Assembly: GCA_002419055.1 (NCBI GenBank)
Contig: DIFI01000017.1
Location: 182,082 to 246,081 of the forward strand
Source of the DNA: Peptococcaceae bacterium UBA5752
Lineage (GTDB): Bacteria; Bacillota; Dehalobacteriia; UBA4068
DNA length: 64,000 nucleotides
Direction of reading: 5' to 3'
Below are positions 24,602-32,531 of the stretch, in pieces (position 1 is the first letter of the stretch; each line of letters opens with the position of its first letter). The notes below the pieces were generated by a model, which saw nothing but the letters and a program-made list of their open reading frames with translations, had not been told where the DNA came from and did not search any database. Both the position numbers and the translations under genes were made by a program.

Positions 24602-25114
24602 TTGAGCAAAACCAAATACATAGCGATCTGCGGCGTACTGACCGCCGCGGCCATCGTACTGCATATCATTGAAGCCATGCTGCCCAACCCCTTGCCTATC
24701 CCCGGGGTCAAATTAGGATTAGCCAATATCATTACACTATGGTGTATTTATCAACTGGGACTCAAACCAGCATTCACCATCACCGTTTTGCGTACCATTG
24801 TCTCGGCGCTGCTGCTCGGTACCTTTCTTTCGATGAACTTCCTGATGAGCATCAGCGGCGGTATCGTCAGTATGCTGGTCATGTACCTAGCCTATCGGCT
24901 GCTGCGAAAAGCCTCGCCGATCGGCATCAGCATCCTCGGCGCTGCCAGCCATAATATGGCGCAGCTGGCTGTTGCCGCTTTGGTAATCGACCAGATAGCT
25001 ATATTTTACTATCTGCCGATACTGTTTGTCGCCGCACTTCCCGCCGGCATCATCACCGGCATTGCAGTCAAAATCCTTTTAAAACGCCTCAATAAACAAA
25101 TATTGCAACTATAG
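24602..25114 (+). CDS. Gx transporter family membrane protein
   Basis: 170 aa, TTG start 7 nt after AAAGGAG. Five or six membrane helices; PIPGVKLGLANIITLW and LGTFLSMNFLMSISGG are typical of PF07456 (Gx transporter, formerly annotated heptaprenyl diphosphate synthase component I). The substrate is unknown. The older annotation as a prenyl transferase subunit is not supported by any catalytic motif here. It ends with a terminator immediately before the convergent DUF4405-like gene. Confidence 0.87.
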   Translation: MSKTKYIAICGVLTAAAIVLHIIEAMLPNPLPIPGVKLGLANIITLWCIYQLGLKPAFTITVLRTIVSALLLGTFLSMNFLMSISGGIVSMLVMYLAYRLLRKASPIGISILGAASHNMAQLAVAALVIDQIAIFYYLPILFVAALPAGIITGIAVKILLKRLNKQILQL

Positions 25115-25116
25115 AC

Positions 25117-25138
25117 AGCCGCCGTCGGGCGGCCTTTT
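25117..25138 (+). terminator. Terminator of the NusG_II/Gx operon
   Basis: GCCGCC/GGCGGC stem with a GTCG loop, then CTTTTT. It starts 3 bases after the Gx stop. Confidence 0.85.
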
Positions 25139-25383
25139 TATTTACGCTTTTTGAGTCGGTCAACTTCTTGCCCGTAAATACCGGAGTTAAGTATGAAGTG
25201 GATCACCACACCGCCAATCATGATCAGCGAAAAGACGTTGTGGAATTTGGCGACATAATAGCGCGGGATTCCCAGCACCAGCCCGCCCGGGTCAAAAAAC
25301 ATCATCAATCCCGTTGCTGCCGCGCCGATAAAACAACAGATTAAGATAGTTGACAATATGCCTTTAAACTGAAAACGGCTCAT
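25138..25383 (-). CDS. DUF4405-like small membrane protein, possible haem protein
   Basis: 81 aa with two membrane helices. The second helix carries FHNVFSLIMIGGVVIHFILN: two histidines spaced as in haem-b-ligating helices of DUF4405/cytochrome b561-like proteins. If real, it would carry electrons across or within the membrane for the upstream lipoproteins. It is the last gene of the five-gene operon that starts at 29487; gap to the previous gene 11 bp. Confidence 0.65.
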   Translation of the reverse strand: MSRFQFKGILSTILICCFIGAAATGLMMFFDPGGLVLGIPRYYVAKFHNVFSLIMIGGVVIHFILNSGIYGQEVDRLKKRK

Positions 25384-25394
25384 TTATTTACTCC

Positions 25395-25940
25395 CTATTC
25401 CGTCTTAATCGGTTCGGCATTAAGCTCGATGATCACCAGATATTTGGTAAAGCGCATACCAAAGGTATCGTCCAGTATTACCAGCCGCATTCCCTGTTCG
25501 CTGCCGTCTTTGGTTAATATAGGCTCACCGTTATCCTCATACATCACGTAGACATTGTTCTCCATCCGTACTTCTTCCATGGTGATTTCCGAAAGGTAAT
25601 CATCGACGCCGATGGCGTTGATGCTGTAATAATCGTCAACAAGCGTCGGGGCAACCAGAGACAAAACATCGGACAGCCGCGCCCCACGGAAGGCATGAGA
25701 TGTATCGCCTTCGCCGGATGAATGAATGACCATGCTGCGCTTGTAGCTTTCCAGCTCCTTGATTTGCGCAAGAGTTACTTCTCCCAAAACTTCGTCGCCG
25801 CTGCAGATGCTTAAGCTGCCTGTTTCTTCCAATAAAGTTTCGGTATCACTTTTGTTATTTCTACTTGCACTGTCCGTGCAAGCAGTCAACATCACTGAAG
25901 TGATAAGGATAAATAAAACAACTCCCAGTTTTAGATCCAA
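25395..25940 (-). CDS. Lipoprotein with molybdopterin-oxidoreductase-like domain
   Basis: 181 aa from a TTG at 25940, 7 nt after GGGAGG. Signal peptide with lipobox MLTAC. The rest is a single Oxidored_molyb-like domain: LAQIKELESYKRSMV, FRGARLSDVLSLVAP, INAIGVDDYLSEI, then MRFTKYLVIIELNAEP. Related to the domains in the 23.0-, 26.6- and 28.6-kb genes. Starts 13 bp after the FMN-binding gene, so co-transcribed. Confidence 0.72.
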   Translation of the reverse strand: MDLKLGVVLFILITSVMLTACTDSASRNNKSDTETLLEETGSLSICSGDEVLGEVTLAQIKELESYKRSMVIHSSGEGDTSHAFRGARLSDVLSLVAPTLVDDYYSINAIGVDDYLSEITMEEVRMENNVYVMYEDNGEPILTKDGSEQGMRLVILDDTFGMRFTKYLVIIELNAEPIKTE

Positions 25941-25953
25941 AATCAATCCTCCC

Positions 25954-26562
25954 TTATTGTTGATCGAGACCCGGCCCATTTTCTTCCTCCACTTCCAACG
26001 GGATTGCCTCTTGATCTTCGCCGAGTACATATTCACGGTAGACGGCGAAGGCCGCATTAACGCCGTTGATCACTCCCTGGGTGGTGACGGTCGAGCCGGT
26101 AATGATAATAACCTCCTGCTCATTCTCGGCTGTTAAATGCGAAGTATAGAGATCTTTTGTCACATCTTTATCGGCAAAACGGTCTGTAAACCAGTCGGAT
26201 TCCATATCGCGCACATATTCCTCTGTTTCCAGATGCTCGAGGATTCGAATACCGACCGAACAGCCGCTTTCACTATCTATCGCCACCGCAATTTTAATCG
26301 GGCCGTTATAACCGACCGGACTACAAATAAATATCCAGTCGCCATCTTCACTGGTGGCAACCTTATCGACGGCCGGAAACTTCTCCTGCCGGTCAGCGGT
26401 CATAACATCAGCCGTCATATCGGTAAATTCACCGTCGGTGGCCAACAATTCCTGCGCCGCGGTCAATTCCTGCTCATCTAACGCCGATTCTTGTTTGTCG
26501 CTGCACGATGCCAGGACAAATACTGTTATGATCAATATTACTGCCCAAAACTGCTTCTTCAT
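25954..26562 (-). CDS. FMN-binding lipoprotein
   Basis: 202 aa from the ATG at 26562 (GGGTGG). Lipobox FVLASC. The C-terminal 110 residues are an FMN_bind domain (PF04205): GPIKIAVAIDSESG, ILEHLETEEYV, then IITGSTVTTQGVINGVN, which matches the place where ApbE covalently attaches FMN to Thr/Ser (consensus SGATxTS; here TGSTVTT). It would be a surface flavoprotein electron carrier. No apbE gene is in the window. Confidence 0.82.
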   Translation of the reverse strand: MKKQFWAVILIITVFVLASCSDKQESALDEQELTAAQELLATDGEFTDMTADVMTADRQEKFPAVDKVATSEDGDWIFICSPVGYNGPIKIAVAIDSESGCSVGIRILEHLETEEYVRDMESDWFTDRFADKDVTKDLYTSHLTAENEQEVIIITGSTVTTQGVINGVNAAFAVYREYVLGEDQEAIPLEVEEENGPGLDQQ

Positions 26563-26574
26563 CTTAACCACCCG

Positions 26575-28575
26575 CTATTCTACCGTATATGTAAATGTTG
26601 AAATTGAGCTATCGTTCTTGCCGAAACCGGTGACCAGACACTTGATCGTCGTGGTCTTATTGATTTCGATCGGCTTGATCAGATCCGGCTGATAATATGT
26701 AGTGCTGGGATTATAAAGCTTGCTGTTATAGGTGGGCGTGCTGCCGTCGGTGGTGTAAAAGATCCGCACCGCGTCAAGATTGCTGTAGTTCAAAGTGATG
26801 CCGCTGCCGGCGGCAACCTTGCCGGGTGCAGGCGAGACCGTTGGCGCGCTCCAACTACCGGGCGCAGCTGTCGAAACCTCTATCGAGCTGGCCTTTTGTA
26901 CGATAGCAGTAGTATTAACGATATCAACACCGATTTGGCCAATTGCCAACCGTAAATCTCCGGCCTTGGCGGCAGACAGATCGCTGCTGCCCTCTTTCCA
27001 GCTCCAGGCCATTATTGCTTTAACCGATTCGCCCCCTGCCGTACTGCCGGAGGTAACATTGGGATAATAATAACGGCTACCCAGTAGTTGAGTTCGCGTC
27101 AGAGTGCTATAATAACCGTCGCTGCCGCTGACCTTAAACAAAGTTGCCGAGGATTTCAAACCTGCGGCTTTGAGCAGGCAGTCAAGCGTTACGCCCTTGG
27201 CGACAAAAAATTTACGCGTCGGCCAGTTGTTGACTATCGAATAAACGTTCTGCTGATAGCCGCTCTTCATCGCCTTCAGATCAGCCAGGGTAAAGTAACT
27301 GGTTTGGCTGACGCCGTTACCGCTGATGGTCAAAACCGTATCGGCGGTTTTTTTGCTGTAATCAGCGGTATCTGTATGATCAGCAGAGCCGGAGCTCTGA
27401 GTATTTCCGTTTTGATTGGCATCGCTGCCGGATGCTGAGGAAGATGCGGCCGCTGTAGCAGCCGCATCTTCTATTAAGTGTATCCGTAATAAATTCTTTA
27501 CTTTGGCAAGACCCGTAGCAGAGTCCCAAATCACACTGTATGTACCATCATCGTTGATGACCAAAATCCCCTTTGACAATTGCTCGCCGGTGGCCTTGAC
27601 GCGTTCGCCGTCCATGCCGATAACTTCGAAATTCAAGCCTTCGATCTTCTCTACTTCTGTTTCGTAGAGTATCTCACTAAGTTTAATGCCTGTATAGCCG
27701 CCGATTGCCACTTTATCCAAATATGTTTCTAATTGCTCGGGGAAAAATACCGCGTCGGCGTTAGTGGAGAACCAGGCGATCTTTTGCACATTCATGCCCA
27801 ATTTGATATAGGGCGAAATATTAGTTGGTGCATCCTTGCCTTCGGTTTTGATATAGTAACGTGCCTTGACCATATTAAGCGCTTCGTTCTTTTGGAAGCC
27901 GTCCGACGACTTCATAGAAAAGAAAGACTTGCTATCGACATTATCAAAACGGGTAAAGACATCCTCCAGCTCTATTGATGCATCCTTGCTGCCGTAATAA
28001 TCAAGTTCGCTAACTTCAAGACCGTCTGTAAGATTATCAAATACCCAGACCGAGGCGATTTTCTTTTCCGGCACCTTTTTGTAGAGGATGATCTTATTGA
28101 CCATTTTAACCCAATAAGGGCCAAACTGCCCCTGCACAGCCAGCTGCGCCGGCGCTTTATCTTCGCCGAGCTTGGCTTCGCCGTCGATCACCACCGCCAG
28201 CATCAGATCGGGAGTAGCCCCGATGACCTCGCGGCTGACCAGACAGTAATAATTATCGCTGCCCTGCACGCCGATACCGTCATAATCGCTGATATCCACG
28301 CCTAAGTATTCAAGCACGTCGGCCAGATACGGCCCGCTCATCTTAAATTCTTCATATAAGCCGGTGGTGCGCTTGTAGCTGGCATCTAAGTCATGCTGCT
28401 CCAATTGACGCAGCTCCTCGACGCTGATTTCCTTATCACCGTCGGGCAAGCCCTCAACAGTGATCGTCATCGCCTCATAATCAGGATCTCCGCTGTCGAC
28501 GGTTTTATCGCAGCCGCTGATAAAAACACATAATATCATCAATGCCACTGCTGCCAGCAGCCATTTTTTTTTCAA
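26575..28575 (-). CDS. Large multi-domain surface lipoprotein
   Basis: 666 aa, TTG start 9 nt after AAGGAGG. Lipobox CVFISGC. Residues about 35-165 and 410-570 are two Oxidored_molyb-like domains (PYLADVLEYLGVDIS with QGQFGPYWVKMV; ADLKAMKSGYQQNVYS with DGYYSTLTRTQL). A middle section of about 200 residues is weakly similar, and residues 585-666 form a chitobiase C-terminal-like (CHB_HEX_C_1) domain with IFYTTDGSTPTYNSKLYNPS. A Ser/Gly linker lies near 375-400. A carbohydrate- or envelope-binding redox scaffold is inferred. Confidence 0.72.
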   Translation of the reverse strand: MKKKWLLAAVALMILCVFISGCDKTVDSGDPDYEAMTITVEGLPDGDKEISVEELRQLEQHDLDASYKRTTGLYEEFKMSGPYLADVLEYLGVDISDYDGIGVQGSDNYYCLVSREVIGATPDLMLAVVIDGEAKLGEDKAPAQLAVQGQFGPYWVKMVNKIILYKKVPEKKIASVWVFDNLTDGLEVSELDYYGSKDASIELEDVFTRFDNVDSKSFFSMKSSDGFQKNEALNMVKARYYIKTEGKDAPTNISPYIKLGMNVQKIAWFSTNADAVFFPEQLETYLDKVAIGGYTGIKLSEILYETEVEKIEGLNFEVIGMDGERVKATGEQLSKGILVINDDGTYSVIWDSATGLAKVKNLLRIHLIEDAAATAAASSSASGSDANQNGNTQSSGSADHTDTADYSKKTADTVLTISGNGVSQTSYFTLADLKAMKSGYQQNVYSIVNNWPTRKFFVAKGVTLDCLLKAAGLKSSATLFKVSGSDGYYSTLTRTQLLGSRYYYPNVTSGSTAGGESVKAIMAWSWKEGSSDLSAAKAGDLRLAIGQIGVDIVNTTAIVQKASSIEVSTAAPGSWSAPTVSPAPGKVAAGSGITLNYSNLDAVRIFYTTDGSTPTYNSKLYNPSTTYYQPDLIKPIEINKTTTIKCLVTGFGKNDSSISTFTYTVE

Positions 28576-28608
28576 TCAGATCCGCCTCCTTAAGTATTGC
28601 TGATATAT

Positions 28609-29487
28609 TTATTGCTCAATCTTAAATTGATATGTTGCAATCTCGCTGTCGGCTTTGCCGTAACCGCTGACCAGCACTTTGATCACCGCATCTTCGCTGA
28701 TGGAAATTGGCACATTCAGCTCCGGCTGATAGGTGCTGGGATTATATAGACTGCTTTGATGAGTCGGAGTGCTGCCGTCAAGCGTATAATAAAGTTTGAC
28801 GAGGCCAAAGTCCGGGTGCTGGAGTTTGATCAAATCACCGGCGTAGATTGTTCCGGCCTCCGGGTAAGTGGTAGCTGCCTGCCATTGCTCCGCCGGCTGA
28901 TCGGAAATAGTAATATTGCCGATGTTTTGTACAAAAGCCGGATTGTTATGCTCATAAATATCGCTTTGGCCAATAATCAGGCAAGGGCCGCTCGCCTCCA
29001 GATTGGCAAGATCGTCTGTATTATCAGCAAAGGCCAGTGCAATGATCATCTCCACCGGCTCGGCATCTGCCGTGTCATCCGATTGCAAATTAGGATAATA
29101 ATAGCGTTCCGCCAACACCTGCTCGCGGGTCAAAGTAACGCTGTAGCCGTCCTCACCGTCAAAGGTGATGGTCTGGAAACTCTCATCAACGCCGAGATCT
29201 TTAAGCAGGCCGGAGAGCAGTACGCCTTTGCCGACACAGAAATCTTTGGTCGGCCAGTTATTGATCACCGAATAACGGTATTCACCGATATTATCTTCGT
29301 CATCAAGCAGCGTCGCTAAATCGTAGCTGACCTCGCCGCCCTCAATACCGTCACCGGCAACAGTGACCCTGACCGGATCGCTGCTAAGATCGGCAGCAAC
29401 TTCGCTACTGCCACTATCATCACTGCAAGCGGCAAAAAGAAAACAAGCGGCAATAATCAGCAAAAACAATAGGCTTTGTTTTTTCAC
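28609..29487 (-). CDS. Lipoprotein: molybdopterin-like plus chitobiase C-terminal domain
   Basis: 292 aa from the GTG at 29487, 7 nt after AGGGGG. A longer frame up to 29592 would run through the leader's terminator and is not believable. Lipobox FLFAAC; one Oxidored_molyb-like domain (YRYSVINNWPTKDFCVGKGV, then FDGEDGYSVTLTREQVL); C-terminal CHB_HEX_C_1-like domain with LYYTLDGSTPTHQSSLYNPS. It looks like a shorter paralogue of the 3' half of the next gene. First gene of the operon controlled by the structured leader. Confidence 0.75.
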   Translation of the reverse strand: MKKQSLLFLLIIAACFLFAACSDDSGSSEVAADLSSDPVRVTVAGDGIEGGEVSYDLATLLDDEDNIGEYRYSVINNWPTKDFCVGKGVLLSGLLKDLGVDESFQTITFDGEDGYSVTLTREQVLAERYYYPNLQSDDTADAEPVEMIIALAFADNTDDLANLEASGPCLIIGQSDIYEHNNPAFVQNIGNITISDQPAEQWQAATTYPEAGTIYAGDLIKLQHPDFGLVKLYYTLDGSTPTHQSSLYNPSTYQPELNVPISISEDAVIKVLVSGYGKADSEIATYQFKIEQ

Positions 29488-29509
29488 TAAATAACCCCCT
29501 GTCGCTAAA

Positions 29510-29654
29510 AATAAAAAAACTTTCCTTTGCGCAGGAAAGTACAGAATCATTCCTTCCCTGCGGGAGGCGCGGCCATTTCTGCCCGTACCCATTGGCGCCG
29601 GATCATAGTAAAGACTTTAGACGGCGGCGCTCGGAATTAATAATTTTAATATAA
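29510..29654 (-). promoter_or_regulatory. Structured leader, candidate Moco/Tuco-type riboswitch
   Basis: From a predicted start near 29654 the minus-strand RNA forms GCGCCG/CGGCGC (first hairpin), a GGG..GGC...GCC..CCC element containing CGCCTCCCGCAGGGAAGGA (29551-29569), and then an 8-bp terminator ACTTTCCT/AGGAAAGT (29519-29540) with a T7 run before the GTG at 29487. The motif and the following GGAA resemble the CCTCCCG...GGAAAGG part of Moco RNA. The tupA leader shares it. The class assignment is inference. Confidence 0.5.
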
Positions 29655-29660
29655 CGACTT

Positions 29661-29689
29661 ATTTTACCATTTTGTTGGCATATTTGCAA
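29661..29689 (-). promoter_or_regulatory. Promoter of the lipoprotein operon
   Basis: Minus strand TTGCAA (29689-29684), 17-bp spacer, TAAAAT (29666-29661). It places the transcript start near 29654, giving a leader of about 165 nt. Confidence 0.6.
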
Positions 29690-29773
29690 GCAATTCGCGG
29701 ACATAATTATGCCGCAACGAATGCAAAACCGCAGTATAATTAGTTAGCTACCAAAGTAATTATTGCCTTCTCA

Positions 29774-29804
29774 TATAAAAAACGCCGTAGTAAATACGGC
29801 GTTA
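29774..29804 (-). terminator. Terminator of tupABC
   Basis: AACGCCGTA/TACGGCGTT 9-bp stem with a 5-nt loop, then TTTTTT on the minus strand, 33 bp after the tupC stop. Confidence 0.85.
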
Positions 29805-29836
29805 TGATGTGCATTATACCGGCGATAAAACAAGTT

Positions 29837-30562
29837 TTATCCCTGCCAAAATCGTAAGAAAGCTTTGCCGCCGTCGCTTTGCGGATGATAAAGCACCTGT
29901 TCGGGCGGGCCTTGTTCTACCGCTTTACCATCGTCGAGAAAGATCACGGTATCGGCCAGGCGCACGGCCTGGCTTAAGGTGTGGGTAGCAAAGATCAGCG
30001 TCGATTGGTTTTGTGCCAAGTAATTTTTCAACGCTTCTTCAAACAATTCGTTACCGGCGATGTCAGTTGCCGAGGTAGGCTCATCGAGCAGCAGTAACCG
30101 ATGCGGCATAGCCAGCAAGCGCGCTAAAGCCAGCCGCTGACCTTCACCGCCCGAGAGTTTGTTGCCCTTGGCATCAGCCAACGCCTCTATACCCAGCCGC
30201 CGCAGCGCTTCTTCCGCCTGCTGCCGTCGTTGCTGCTTGTCCATGGCTTTATCGGGAATTGCCATAATGACGTTTTGGCGCACCGAAAAAGAAAATCTGT
30301 ATGGTTTCTGAGGCAAATACGCCCTGTCATACTCACCATCCAAACCGTGATAGACGATCTCGCCGCCAGTGGGCTTGATTACTCCGGCCAGCAGCTTCAG
30401 CAGCGTACTTTTACCGCTGCCGTTAGCGCCGACCAGCGCATAGCGGTGGCCGCGCATCAACGCCAGCTGATCTATATCCAGCACTTTTCTGCGATGGAAG
30501 AGCCTTTGCAAGCTCCGCAGCTCTATTAAGATATCGTCTGCGTTTTTGTACGGCTCAGTCAT
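29837..30562 (-). CDS. tupC: Tungstate ABC transporter ATP-binding protein
   Basis: 241 aa from the ATG at 30562 (AGGAGG, 6 nt), overlapping the tupB end by 8 bp. Walker A GANGSGKST, signature LSGGEGQR, Walker B LLLLDEPTSA and the H-loop FATHTLSQ are complete. It powers uptake by TupAB. Assignment to tungstate rather than molybdate or phosphate rests on the neighbouring TupA. Confidence 0.88.
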   Translation of the reverse strand: MTEPYKNADDILIELRSLQRLFHRRKVLDIDQLALMRGHRYALVGANGSGKSTLLKLLAGVIKPTGGEIVYHGLDGEYDRAYLPQKPYRFSFSVRQNVIMAIPDKAMDKQQRRQQAEEALRRLGIEALADAKGNKLSGGEGQRLALARLLAMPHRLLLLDEPTSATDIAGNELFEEALKNYLAQNQSTLIFATHTLSQAVRLADTVIFLDDGKAVEQGPPEQVLYHPQSDGGKAFLRFWQG

Positions 30563-31238
30563 CTTTTTCCTCCTGCAGGCGCTGCGCAAGCGAATTGATT
30601 ATCAGCGAAATCAACAGCAATATGATGCCCAAGGCGACTGCAAACTCAAAATTGCCCTTATTGGTCTCCAGCATTATCGCGGTCGTCATAACGCGCGTCT
30701 TAAACTGGACGTTGCCGCCAACGATCTGCACCGCTCCAACTTCGGAAATGGCGCGGCCAAAACCCGTCATCATCACTGCAATCAGTTGGATGCGTCCTTC
30801 ATAGAGCAGCAATCCGATCTCCTTGCGGCGGGGTATGCCGATGCCGCGGCTTGTCTCCAGCAGCGACTTCGCACGTACCGATGTAACCGAGGCGGTCAGT
30901 CCCATCATGATCGGTGTAATCAGCACCACCTGGGCAATCACCATCGCGGGGACGGAAAACAGTAGTTGAAATTCGCCGAGGGGGCCGCTGCGCGAGAGCA
31001 GCAAAAAAACGATCAGACCCGCGACCACCGGCGGCAAGCCCATCAGCGTATGAATCACACGCACCAAATATCTTTTACCGACAAATTTACGGCTGCCAAT
31101 CAATACGCCAAGCGGCATACCAATCAGCATCGAAATCAAGGTACTGAAAAAGGACATCTGTAGCGTCACCGCCACGATGCTGCGCAACTCGCCGTTATTA
31201 CCCAAAAGCAGTTGTAAAGCGTCGACAAAATATTTCAT
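30555..31238 (-). CDS. tupB: Tungstate ABC transporter permease
   Basis: 227 aa from the ATG at 31238 (AGAGGG). Five or six membrane helices. The cytoplasmic EAA-like loop SLLETSRGIGIPRRKEI and GFGRAISEVGAVQIVGGN are typical of TupB/WtpB-type permeases. Forms the channel for TupA-delivered oxyanion. Confidence 0.88.
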   Translation of the reverse strand: MKYFVDALQLLLGNNGELRSIVAVTLQMSFFSTLISMLIGMPLGVLIGSRKFVGKRYLVRVIHTLMGLPPVVAGLIVFLLLSRSGPLGEFQLLFSVPAMVIAQVVLITPIMMGLTASVTSVRAKSLLETSRGIGIPRRKEIGLLLYEGRIQLIAVMMTGFGRAISEVGAVQIVGGNVQFKTRVMTTAIMLETNKGNFEFAVALGIILLLISLIINSLAQRLQEEKDD

Positions 31239-31259
31239 AAACCCTCTTAATACCGCAAT

Positions 31260-31302
31260 ATATGCCGCAGCCAAGTGATTATATCACAAAACCGCGGCAT
31301 AT
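31260..31302 (-). other. Intercistronic hairpin between tupA and tupB
   Basis: ATATGCCGC (31260-31268) pairs with GCGGCATAT (31294-31302) across a 25-nt loop. No T-run on the minus strand, so it is more likely an RNA-stability element favouring the binding-protein message than a terminator. Confidence 0.4.
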
Positions 31303-31336
31303 TTCAAGCTAAGCTAAGCCGATCAAAAGTAATCGC

Positions 31337-32206
31337 CTACTGTTGATCCATAACAAAGAACAGCTGTTCCCCATATTCTTCCACTCCGTATTCGGCGATC
31401 AGATCAGACGCCTCGTCGCTGGTCATCCATTCAATGAATGCATTAGCGCCGTCAATATTGGTATCCGGCCAAGCTTCGGGATTGACAGCAATCAGCGAAT
31501 AGGTGTTCTTGATGTCTTCGCTTGACGCAAGCAATATCTTCAGATCAAGATTGGCGGCGCTGGCAAGAAAAGTAGCCTTATCTGTTAAGCAATAAGCCAA
31601 TCTTTCACTGGCCTGATTCAAAGTTGCGCCCATGCCGCTGCCGGAGGAAATATACCAGGATTGGCCGGAAGGATTAACATTGATTGAAGTCCAGATGTTC
31701 ATCTCGGCTTTATTGGTGCCGCTATCGTCGCCGCGCGAGACAAATTCGGTGGATGCGCTGTCAGCAATCGCTTTAAAAGCATCGGCAGCGGAAGTGGCAT
31801 CAGCAACACCGGCCGGATCTGATTCCGGACCAACGATTACAAAGTAGTTATACATGAAGGGAATTCTATCTACACCATAACCGCCATTGATGAATTCTTC
31901 TTCGGTAGCTTTGGCATGTACGAGTAGGCAATCAGCATCCCCTGTCTCACCAAGAGCAACAGCAGCACCGGTACCGTTAGAAGTAATCTCCAGCGTATAG
32001 CCGGTTGCTTCTTCGAAATAGGGCTGCAAATATGCCAGCAGTCCGGAGTCATTGACCGAAGTGGTGGTCGAAAGGCGAATGACCGGGTTTTCCGGAGTGG
32101 TAACCTCGGTATCGTCTTCTTTTTCAGTTGAAGCACAGGCGGTAAACACCAGCGCCACGGCCATTAAGACGACCAACAGCAACAACCAGTTCTTTTTCAT
32201 TTTCAT
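31337..32206 (-). CDS. tupA: Tungstate-binding lipoprotein
   Basis: 289 aa. Lipobox LVFTAC; an extracytoplasmic binding protein. The oxyanion site motif IRLSTTTSVNDSGLL and ITSNGTGAAVALGETGDADC, then FVSRGDDSGTNKAE, are those of TupA/TupA-like proteins with high tungstate affinity; molybdate cannot be excluded. ATG behind AGGGGG (9 nt). Its 210-nt leader holds a terminator and the motif shared with the 29.5-kb leader, so cofactor or metal feedback is likely. Confidence 0.9.
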   Translation of the reverse strand: MKMKKNWLLLLVVLMAVALVFTACASTEKEDDTEVTTPENPVIRLSTTTSVNDSGLLAYLQPYFEEATGYTLEITSNGTGAAVALGETGDADCLLVHAKATEEEFINGGYGVDRIPFMYNYFVIVGPESDPAGVADATSAADAFKAIADSASTEFVSRGDDSGTNKAEMNIWTSINVNPSGQSWYISSGSGMGATLNQASERLAYCLTDKATFLASAANLDLKILLASSEDIKNTYSLIAVNPEAWPDTNIDGANAFIEWMTSDEASDLIAEYGVEEYGEQLFFVMDQQ

Positions 32207-32420
32207 GCAGATATATCCCCCTTTTAATATTGCGTATAATATTACGGCAAATTGCCGCTATCGCACAAAAAAACAAGCATTTTCCCAACAGAGAAAACGC
32301 CTTTAACGGTTAAAGAAAATTTGCGCTTATCCTCTGCGGGGGACGGCGCTGTTTCCGGCGCAATCCTAACGGTTATCCGCCACCAAATTAATAGTATTTG
32401 AAGGCTAAATAACTTCACGC
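32207..32420 (-). promoter_or_regulatory. Structured tupA leader, candidate Moco/Tuco-type riboswitch
   Basis: The minus-strand RNA contains ATTGCGC...GCGCAAAT enclosing CGCCGTCCCCCGCAGAGGA (32330-32348), a CTTTAAC/GTTAAAG hairpin, and an intrinsic terminator (GGCGTTTTC...GAAAATGC then TTGTTTTTTT, 32267-32301) about 60 nt before the start codon. A further 6-bp hairpin (32245-32257) lies close to tupA. Terminator in a 5' leader plus a tungstate transporter fits a tungsten-cofactor riboswitch; not proven. Confidence 0.52.
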
Positions 32421-32426
32421 TATTAA

Positions 32427-32454
32427 ATTATCATTATTATTATGTAACAGTCAA
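32427..32454 (-). promoter_or_regulatory. Promoter of tupABC
   Basis: Minus strand TTGACT (32454-32449), 16-bp spacer, GATAAT (32432-32427). Transcript start near 32420. Confidence 0.55.
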
Positions 32455-32531
32455 GGTTTTTAGTCAATTTAAGGCATATTTTTCATACTGTTAAAATATG
32501 ACATTAAATTATATACTCATTATAATATTGC

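Noticed and set aside
24602..25114. Heptaprenyl diphosphate synthase component I
   Set aside because: That older family name is misleading: no prenyl-transferase motif is present and the protein is a multi-helix membrane protein of the Gx transporter type.
29488..29592. N-terminal extension of the 292-aa lipoprotein
   Set aside because: The extra residues are encoded by the leader's structured region and terminator; the lipoprotein signal peptide begins at 29487 behind a ribosome site.
32207..32420. Cobalamin, TPP, SAM or FMN riboswitch in the tupA leader
   Set aside because: None of the conserved boxes of those classes could be found in the leader.
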